A stretch of 64,000 nt of DNA from Paraphysomonas bandaiensis (taxonomy: Eukaryota; Chrysophyceae). The stretch spans positions 1-64,000 of the forward strand of contig CBFFRP010000297.1 in assembly GCA_965644295.1 (NCBI GenBank), read 5' to 3'. A program made the translations under genes and the position numbers. The notes below the pieces were generated by a model. That model was not told where the DNA came from, did no database searches, and worked only from the letters and a program-made list of their open reading frames with translations. This document shows positions 57,714 through 64,000 of the stretch, in pieces; position 1 is the stretch's first letter; each line of letters begins with the position of its first letter.

Positions 57714-58607
57714 TTAGCCCTTATACGGAAGGCAGTTTACAATATTAGAACATGGGTTTTGAATGCTAGCAGGCCATGTATGTGAATTGGAATCAAGCAT
57801 CCATTCAAATGGCGTACCAGTTAACTCTGCCACAACACGTTTATAAACTTCTGGAGGCAGTCTCTTCTCAAATGACTCATGGAGTAGGTCAGAACTCACA
57901 GTCACTTGCTTGGTATGAGTCTGACATGTATGATTAAGACTGAAACCAATCTTTGCAAGTCCCGCCGCAATTTTGTTAACAGCGTTGCAAGTGAAATATG
58001 CTGAATCTATGAAGTCCAACTCTACAATAGGCATTCCAAGAATTTTTGCCTCAACAAAACCAACTTCGAGTAGCAAAAAATGCTCAATCAATTCATTCAA
58101 AGTAAAATTCTGGAGACGAAATAAATTGTGGCTCAGTTCAAATGCAGATACTAAGGTTTCAAGCACGTTTTGACGACGATTAACAACGACGAGATCTATT
58201 CCAGTCTTCTTCGCTAAACGCATCAACCTCTGTACACACTCCAATCCAGAAAAATTCGTCCCACAAAAAGATTCACTCGCTGGTTGGTTTGGTTTGACCT
58301 GAACAAATAAGGAGGCATCGGTGTCGAAACACTTTGTGAAAGAATCAGTCGTAAGACGCGCACTCGAAAACGTCTCAGGGCGACCACGAAATGACATACC
58401 CAGTGATTCCGCTGCAGAAAAGGAGAGTGTGGTGGATGCGGATCTACCGTGTGACCATAGAAGTATGTTGAATGTACCATTCGAGACAACTCTGGAACTA
58501 GGCAACGCCTTATACACATTGTCGAAATCGAAGCGAAGCGCATAAATATTAATAGCAAGAGTGCCCAGCACAACAAGACAAAACAAATGAGGATACACTG
58601 TCATCAC
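57714..58607 (-). CDS. Sulfotransferase-like, membrane-anchored or secreted protein
   Basis: 297 residues in a single exon. An N-terminal hydrophobic stretch (PHLFCLVVLGTLAINIYAL) is a signal peptide or type II anchor. FNILLWSHGRSASTTLSF resembles the PAPS 5'-phosphosulfate loop of sulfotransferases (GRSGST type), and VVVNRRQNVLETLVSAFE resembles the 3'-phosphate block in which Arg and a later Ser contact PAPS. Four NxT/NxS sites and several cysteines fit passage through the Golgi. The rest does not match a family I can name. Sulfotransferase is therefore a fold-level call; substrate unknown. Confidence 0.55.
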   Translation of the reverse strand: MMTVYPHLFCLVVLGTLAINIYALRFDFDNVYKALPSSRVVSNGTFNILLWSHGRSASTTLSFSAAESLGMSFRGRPETFSSARLTTDSFTKCFDTDASLFVQVKPNQPASESFCGTNFSGLECVQRLMRLAKKTGIDLVVVNRRQNVLETLVSAFELSHNLFRLQNFTLNELIEHFLLLEVGFVEAKILGMPIVELDFIDSAYFTCNAVNKIAAGLAKIGFSLNHTCQTHTKQVTVSSDLLHESFEKRLPPEVYKRVVAELTGTPFEWMLDSNSHTWPASIQNPCSNIVNCLPYKG

Positions 58608-60197
58608 TAACTTGTAGTTAATATATATAATGTCCGTTAGTTGCTGAGCTCCTCATATATCTGACTGAGCTGAAGGGGATTCATTAGCAGTTTACTATGA
58701 CTGAGTCAGTTTATGTAATATAATAATCTTAATTTTTTAGGCTCATCATCTATAAATCCTATTTTTTGGGGATTTGGTCTGCTGTATACGCTGATAAGCA
58801 GACCGAAAAATGTATTGCCATGTACAGCAGTCAGTGGATCAAATGAATTTTTTTACTGGACGGATGGTGTCAAGTTTTCATGCGGTTTATCCCAATATTA
58901 ACCTACCACTGCTTATGATTGGCTGAGACATCAGAATAACGACGATATAGAGATCAGCTCAGGGAATATCACAATCACTCCTGGAAACAGAGTGAAGAAG
59001 ATATTTGACAATACCGCTCTTAGTTACGTGCAACCAGTCATTGCGAGGTATATTACAGAGCGACATATCAGTGTGAATGATACGAAGAAGAACAGGGATC
59101 GACTTGGATTACACGGAACAGAACAGAATATAAAACAATCTGGTATTAGAAACACTCATTAGTTTGTAGGAAAGAAGTTCATACTTAGGCCTGACTCTAT
59201 ACTAATATGGTATCAAAACAGCAGCTGCGAGAGTATTGAAAAGATAGAATATGATAACTACCCCCCAAAGTACTCTAAGCTGATATCGTCAGTCTACGTT
59301 CAACTTCAATGCTCGTCGACAGTCTGAAAACTGAAGTCTAAACTCTTTCGCTGATAGCTGCATGTTCTTATTATTCTTATTTCTATATGTTCCATCCTTA
59401 ACCCACAAGTAGATTTTTACAAATCCATGTTAGAATTGAACAACACTACGTTAACCTTGGTCGACACGTAAAACTTAACCTTTCTTTGATGCACACAGAC
59501 TTTTAAGAAATATTATCACTATTAATCCCAACACTTCACAACATATTCACCAGTCATTCGTATATCTTATATAGTCAGAGATTAGTAACTGAAAAAATAA
59601 TTCCTTTGCAACTATATCCACCCGCTACACTTATGAGTTGATTTACCTTCTGCACAATATATAATATATATCACATCATACAGAAGAACTGAACATAAGG
59701 ACATGAGCATAAATCAACAAAAAATATGATTGGAAATACAGCGAAGAAACGAAATACTATATACTTATATCGTAGCCATGGTAACAGCTGTTTCAACTCT
59801 ATTGCTCCCTCTCCACACATGTAAAGTATGCCGAATGTTTAGATATTATTCGTTATTACGGAGCCTTCTGTATACGATCCGGGATAGCTAATCGTAAGCA
59901 ATATTGTATTTAATTTATCGACGGCGGAAGTGACAAACAGATTAACTTAACCTTCGACTTATGCAAGAGTAGTTGGATTTGAATTATAGTAAGGCTAGTC
60001 TACTTTGAAAACCTTTGGTTGGATAATAAGTACACTCTGAAAAAGTCCAAAGTATTTCAGAGGTGATACATCAGTCAATCGTTAATATCTTTATTACTTG
60101 CCGAGTCTATTCTATTCCACTCATAAACACTAATATCATTACTGTAATAGAGTACTGGCGTGCCAAAATATATAAAAAATGAAATACATGCATTCTA
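58608..60197. other. Intergenic, no gene; possible retroelement remnant
   Basis: 1.59 kb of AT-rich sequence. ATATGGTATCAAAACAGCAG at about 59206 resembles the tRNA-primer site that follows a copia-type LTR, but no coding remnant or second LTR is seen. A short inverted repeat, GGTCTGCTG...CAGACC, lies at 58777-58804. Confidence 0.35.
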
Positions 60198-61313
60198 TTA
60201 CTTTCTGTGACGGCACTCCACTTCGAATGACTCAAGGCACTCTGACATCGCGGAGTAAGCGGCTTGGACTTTCTCAGAGTCGACAGGTTTTGCCTGAACA
60301 AAGCGGTCAAAATCGGCAACAACAGACGGGCATATAATGGAGGCGTTGCATCTCTGCAAGGCAACAGCTGCAGCTCCGCACTTCTCCTCCGAGTCGCAGG
60401 TGGAGAGAGCACTTTTTTCTTTTTCACACTTCGTCTTTATTTGTTCCCACATTGCATTGATCTCTGCAACCCTAGTCTTCTCCGCAGTCAAAAGCTTTGC
60501 AGGGGCAAAAAATGGGGGTGGGTTATAGATAGAATTCCCTTTCACTTGGGCGAGAGGCATCCGAAAAGCACGGTCTGCGAGAGCCTCTGGTGTGTCAATT
60601 GCCGGTCGCACGTCCACGAATATAGAATGCATCGCGTTCGGGTCGGAGAGATTCGGTAGCTTGTCGCGATTTACCTGGCTCTCATCGTGGTAATAGTCGA
60701 TCACATATCGCACCTCCTGCCCACCACGATCTACTATCCAGTCGTGTCTATCGAAAGGGGCAGGGTGCCCAAATATGGTTTTGAGCCATGCCTTCGGTGA
60801 AAGTTCATCTGGGCGTCCCATAAACCGCAATAGTTTCGGCTCTCTGCCCTCTTCTGTAACAGGGTGCAGACTCTCCCAGGCCATCACTTGCTGCCACGTA
60901 TTTTCGTTCATGTTATTGTGGATAGCGACAACGGTGTCCATGTCTCTCTCTGTAGCCCCATCTGACTTCCCTTTCCTTACAAGAGCATTCCAAAACATTT
61001 GAGGTGATGGGTATGCCCATGTATCGTCATCTGTCCCCCCTTTGGGGATGTGGGATTTGACCCTATCGGTACTCAGGGGATGTTGCTGACTGGGGGCTTG
61101 TTGTTGATTAGCCTGAGAAGGCATCTGATTTCTAGGATCAATAACCTGACTATATACATTGTATTGATTCGAATTCTTATACTTTCCTTGACGAACAGGA
61201 CATCCGTCTTCTACAGAGGTCGAGGGTTTTCCTTCCATAGGACAGCCTGATCCCGCCTCAGGTCTGTTTACCTCAACACTTTTATCTTTCAATGATGATT
61301 CCGAGTTTCCCAT
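60198..61313 (-). CDS. HCCS: Cytochrome c heme lyase with C-terminal twin CX9C domain
   Basis: Holocytochrome c synthase attaches heme to apocytochrome c in the mitochondrial intermembrane space. Single exon, 371 residues; animal and yeast enzymes are about 270. The N-terminal third is low-complexity and has two Cys-Pro heme-type motifs (GCPMEGK, GCPVRQGK). The core has WAYPSPQMFWNALVRKGK, VVAIHNNMNENTWQQV (with the conserved heme-ligand His), LLRFMGRPDELSPKAW and FDRHDWIVDRGGQEVRYV. After the core come 80 extra residues with Cys296, 306, 312 and 322 spaced as two CX9C units, plus Cys328 and a C359-C367 pair. Twin CX9C is the mark of small proteins oxidised by Mia40 in the same compartment, so the fusion is topologically sensible. 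It is divergent from the AsnRS gene. Confidence 0.92.
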   Translation of the reverse strand: MGNSESSLKDKSVEVNRPEAGSGCPMEGKPSTSVEDGCPVRQGKYKNSNQYNVYSQVIDPRNQMPSQANQQQAPSQQHPLSTDRVKSHIPKGGTDDDTWAYPSPQMFWNALVRKGKSDGATERDMDTVVAIHNNMNENTWQQVMAWESLHPVTEEGREPKLLRFMGRPDELSPKAWLKTIFGHPAPFDRHDWIVDRGGQEVRYVIDYYHDESQVNRDKLPNLSDPNAMHSIFVDVRPAIDTPEALADRAFRMPLAQVKGNSIYNPPPFFAPAKLLTAEKTRVAEINAMWEQIKTKCEKEKSALSTCDSEEKCGAAAVALQRCNASIICPSVVADFDRFVQAKPVDSEKVQAAYSAMSECLESFEVECRHRK

Positions 61314-61814
61314 TATGATCTGCTACAAGTAATAAGTTGTAGTAGAATAAAATGTAGATGAGTTTACGGTTAACTCCTTACAGTAGAGTGTCATCGAACT
61401 GTTCCAGTGTTGCAGCATATATATATACGAAATGAATGGTCTTACTTGTATATGAACCTCCCCACCTCATCACAGTATTTTATTGGTATCAGAAATGCGA
61501 GTTTTTACCAATTTTTATTCTCGAAAACCCTACCTTTTTGGTCCACTGCTCATCGATCAATATAAAATCACGAGCAGCAGATAATCATATGCATATAATA
61601 CGAAGTCACCACTGTATGCGTATACAATTGTATATATAGAGTACTGTACATTCCAGGATATTTTATGTGGTCGAGATTATCCACATGATTTACCACCTGA
61701 CTTGTGGAGTTGTTATTCTATTGGTCGTCAAGCCTCACTTCATACTTCACAAGACAATACTGCTAAGCATTGTCCTAACTACCATTACACACATATATAT
61801 CTAGTTTATTTATT
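61314..61814. promoter_or_regulatory. Divergent spacer HCCS / AsnRS
   Basis: 501 bp between opposite start codons. AT-rich, no defined element. Confidence 0.4.
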
Positions 61815-64000
61815 ATGAGTACAATGGAGCTTCATACTTCAGTAGATGGTAAAGTTTTATATGTATGTGATGTGGAAACTCATACAGTATGCAGATTATT
61901 GCCTACAGAAGGTGCTGGGGGTTGCGGAATATGCTGATATTGAGCTGAATGTTACAAAGGGCGTATCGGAAGATAGTTTACAACAGCTCCATAGTCAGGC
62001 GAAATCATTTGTTTTGATGACTCCTGGTGGTCCTCTCACTTGTCAGAATACCATCCTGCGGTACCTAGGAGAGCTCAAGCCTGCGTCGGGTTTGGTTGGA
62101 GAGACTGCTTATGACTCATCTCAGGTAGCACGTCGATGCACTATATCATTTAATATCTCTCCATGTAACTATTATTCACATTTAATTAACCATAGACACT
62201 GTGGTACCTCTAATATTGTAACTTTAAATTTTATTTTTGTACAGATTGACCAGTGGATTGATTTTTCTTGGCAAGAGGTAATCCTTCATTTTATTCTAAT
62301 TAATTTTGTTATTTACGATGTTCTCAGATTGAAGTCCGTCTCCATGTCTTGCTTGCGAAACCTGGATCGCCCTGTCTTGCAGATGTGTCTCCTCAGCAGA
62401 AGGCCGGTATCGATGCCAAGGTGAAGGGTGAGTTGCCTACTGCGCTTCTGGTCCTGGATAGCCACTTGGAGAACAAAACTTATATTGTGTCTGAGAGGAT
62501 CACTATTGCTGATATTTCCCTTTGTTGTACTTGCACCACTTTGCACAAGATGGGTCTCGTCAGCCAGGGTGCCTACCCAAATCTGTTCCGCTGGATGATG
62601 ACTGTTTCGAACCACAAGTCTCTCAAGAAGACTTTTGGCCCATCTGACGCTGGTGTGAAAGGGCAAGAACAGGGACGTGGACAAATTTACAAATGGTCCC
62701 GGGGTCGCATTCGTGTAAAGGAGCTGTTGAATGAGGGAAAAACTGCTATTGGACGGGAGGTTACAGTGAAAGGGTGGATCCGCACCACGAGGTCAGCAGA
62801 AAAGGGGAAGATTGTGTTTGTCGAGCTGACGGATGGGTCCACCCCTCGGGGATTGCAGTTAGTGTTGAATTCTGAGAAGGTTGCCGGTACCACCGCTGTT
62901 GCTAACTGCGGTGGCGCTGGAGCCTCCCTTTCCGTGAAGGGATTGGTTGTGGAGTCCCCTGCTAAGGGACAAAGTATAGAGGTGCATGTGACAGATGCTG
63001 AGGTGCTCGGTCCAGTCTATGGAGGTGAGAACGGAGAGGTAGGCGGTAAGCTTTACCCAATGGCCAAGAAGCAGCATAGCCTTGAATTCCTTAGAGAAAT
63101 GGCACATCTACGCCCTCGTTCCAAAGTGTTTTCTTCTGCTCTGCGTATGCGGCATGCCATGGCATATGCTGTACACAGCTTTTATAATGAACGTGGGTTC
63201 GTTTATGTGCACACACCGCTGATAACTGCAGCAGACTGCGAGGGTGCTGGAGAACAGTTCTTGGTTACCACTTTGCTTCCTCATGAAGACTCCAAGCCGA
63301 GTGACATTCCTACAACCCCTACCGGGGCAGCAGACTACAGCAAGGACTTTTTTGGCCGCCGGTGCTCTTTGACGGTCTCTGGCCAACTAAACGTTGAGAC
63401 CCATGCTTGTGCTCTATCTGACGTCTATACTTTCGGGCCAACCTTCCGAGCGGAGAACTCCCACACTTCACGCCACTTGGCTGAGTTTTGGATGATCGAA
63501 CCTGAAATATGCTTTGCGGATATTTTCGACAACATGGCTCTAGCGGTGAGATATTTTTTGTGGCTGCACTATAGAATGAGTTCTGACTTTAACGCAGGAG
63601 GACTTTATCAAATACTGCACCAGATATGCACTTGAGCACTGCGCTGACGACCTCGCATACTTTGAGGAGCAGTATCCTCAAGGGGAGAAGGGACTACGTG
63701 AGCGTCTGCGCAATGTTGCTGAGAGCGACTTTGCCCGCATCAGCTACACAGATGCCGTACATCTGTTACACTCGGAGATTGCCGCAGGCAAGGTTACATT
63801 CGAAAACTATCCTGAATGGGGTGGTGATCTAAACTCTGAACACGAGAGATACCTCTCCGAAAAGGTTAGTCTCGTACAGTGGTATTATATATGCTATGGT
63901 GTATATTCTCTATGATACTATTGACGTCGGGCGGTCTGATTGACTGATGAGTACGACTGTAAGGAGTCTTGGGCGATACAGCAATGTATTTAGCTCGATG
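61815..64000 (+). CDS. Asparaginyl-tRNA synthetase with GST-like N-terminal domain (3' end outside window)
   Basis: Class II synthetase that charges tRNA-Asn. Exons seen: 61815-61841 (9 codons, ATG start), 61888-62124, 62245-62277 (11 codons), 62328-63545, 63598-63864; then a donor GTTAGT, and the next exon is not in the window. Residues 1 to about 210 form a GST-like unit: YLGELKPASGLVGE, IDQWIDFSWQE, then LLVLDSHLENKTYIVSERIT and NLFRWMMTVSNH, the pattern of the eEF1B-gamma and ValRS/MetRS GST domains. An OB-fold anticodon domain follows (VTVKGWIRTTRSAEKGKIVF), then the catalytic core with HLRPRSKVFSSALRMRHAM, ITAADCEGAGEQF (AsnRS-type), motif 2 FRAENSHTSRHLAEFWMIEPE split as usual, and ENYPEWGGDLNSEHERYL. 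Motif 3 must lie beyond the edge. AsnRS, not AspRS, by the CEGAGEQF and HLAEFWM signatures. Confidence 0.93.

Overview
This is eukaryotic nuclear DNA from a protist-grade organism. Evidence: about 40 GT-AG introns, nearly all 45-61 nt; split genes for a myosin, replication factor C, a tRNA methyltransferase and IFT140; and dense retrotransposon debris. IFT140 implies an organism that builds, or whose ancestors built, a cilium. A membrane hybrid histidine kinase, a PX-AGC kinase, a secreted FkbM-type methyltransferase and an SLC43-like transporter fit a stramenopile or alveolate-like lineage, but I cannot place it further. I saw no prokaryotic operons, CRISPR arrays, rRNA genes or convincing tRNA genes.

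Positions 1 to about 24,000 are a nest of mobile elements: a copia-type RNase H scrap; a decayed Ty3 pol with a canonical YxDD reverse transcriptase; a second Ty3 family with three copies (7.3-10.0 kb truncated with one stop, 13.5-18.1 kb with a long intact pol frame, 19.4-21.6 kb truncated and frameshifted); two copies of a coiled-coil gag plus leader module; two LINE fragments; an orphan ORF family with two copies; and pieces of SINE-like and MITE-like repeats.

Positions 24,000 to 64,000 are gene-rich. In order: SLC43-like transporter (-), myosin (+), IFT140 (-), hybrid histidine kinase (-), RFC3 (-), coiled-coil orphan (+), PX-AGC kinase (-), FkbM-type methyltransferase (+), Vma22-like protein (+), METTL1/Trm8 (-), PHD protein (+), sulfotransferase-like protein (-), cytochrome c heme lyase (-), and asparaginyl-tRNA synthetase (+, running off the right edge). 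Several pairs share short divergent spacers of 450-620 bp. The genes are housekeeping or signalling functions without an operon-like theme. Repeats occur between genes in this half, including one complete 508-bp retroposon with a 13-bp target-site duplication.

The most notable items are: a conserved folded RNA motif, with paired substitutions, shared by a LINE 3' end and the SINE-like repeats; a myosin with about 215 extra residues in motor loop 1 that include an EF-hand-like stretch; a cytochrome c heme lyase carrying a C-terminal twin CX9C domain; an asparaginyl-tRNA synthetase with a GST-like N-terminus; a Ty3 family whose reverse transcriptase reads FDN instead of xDD, with an in-frame UGA between a CCCH-finger ORF and pol; and a 12-nt micro-exon.
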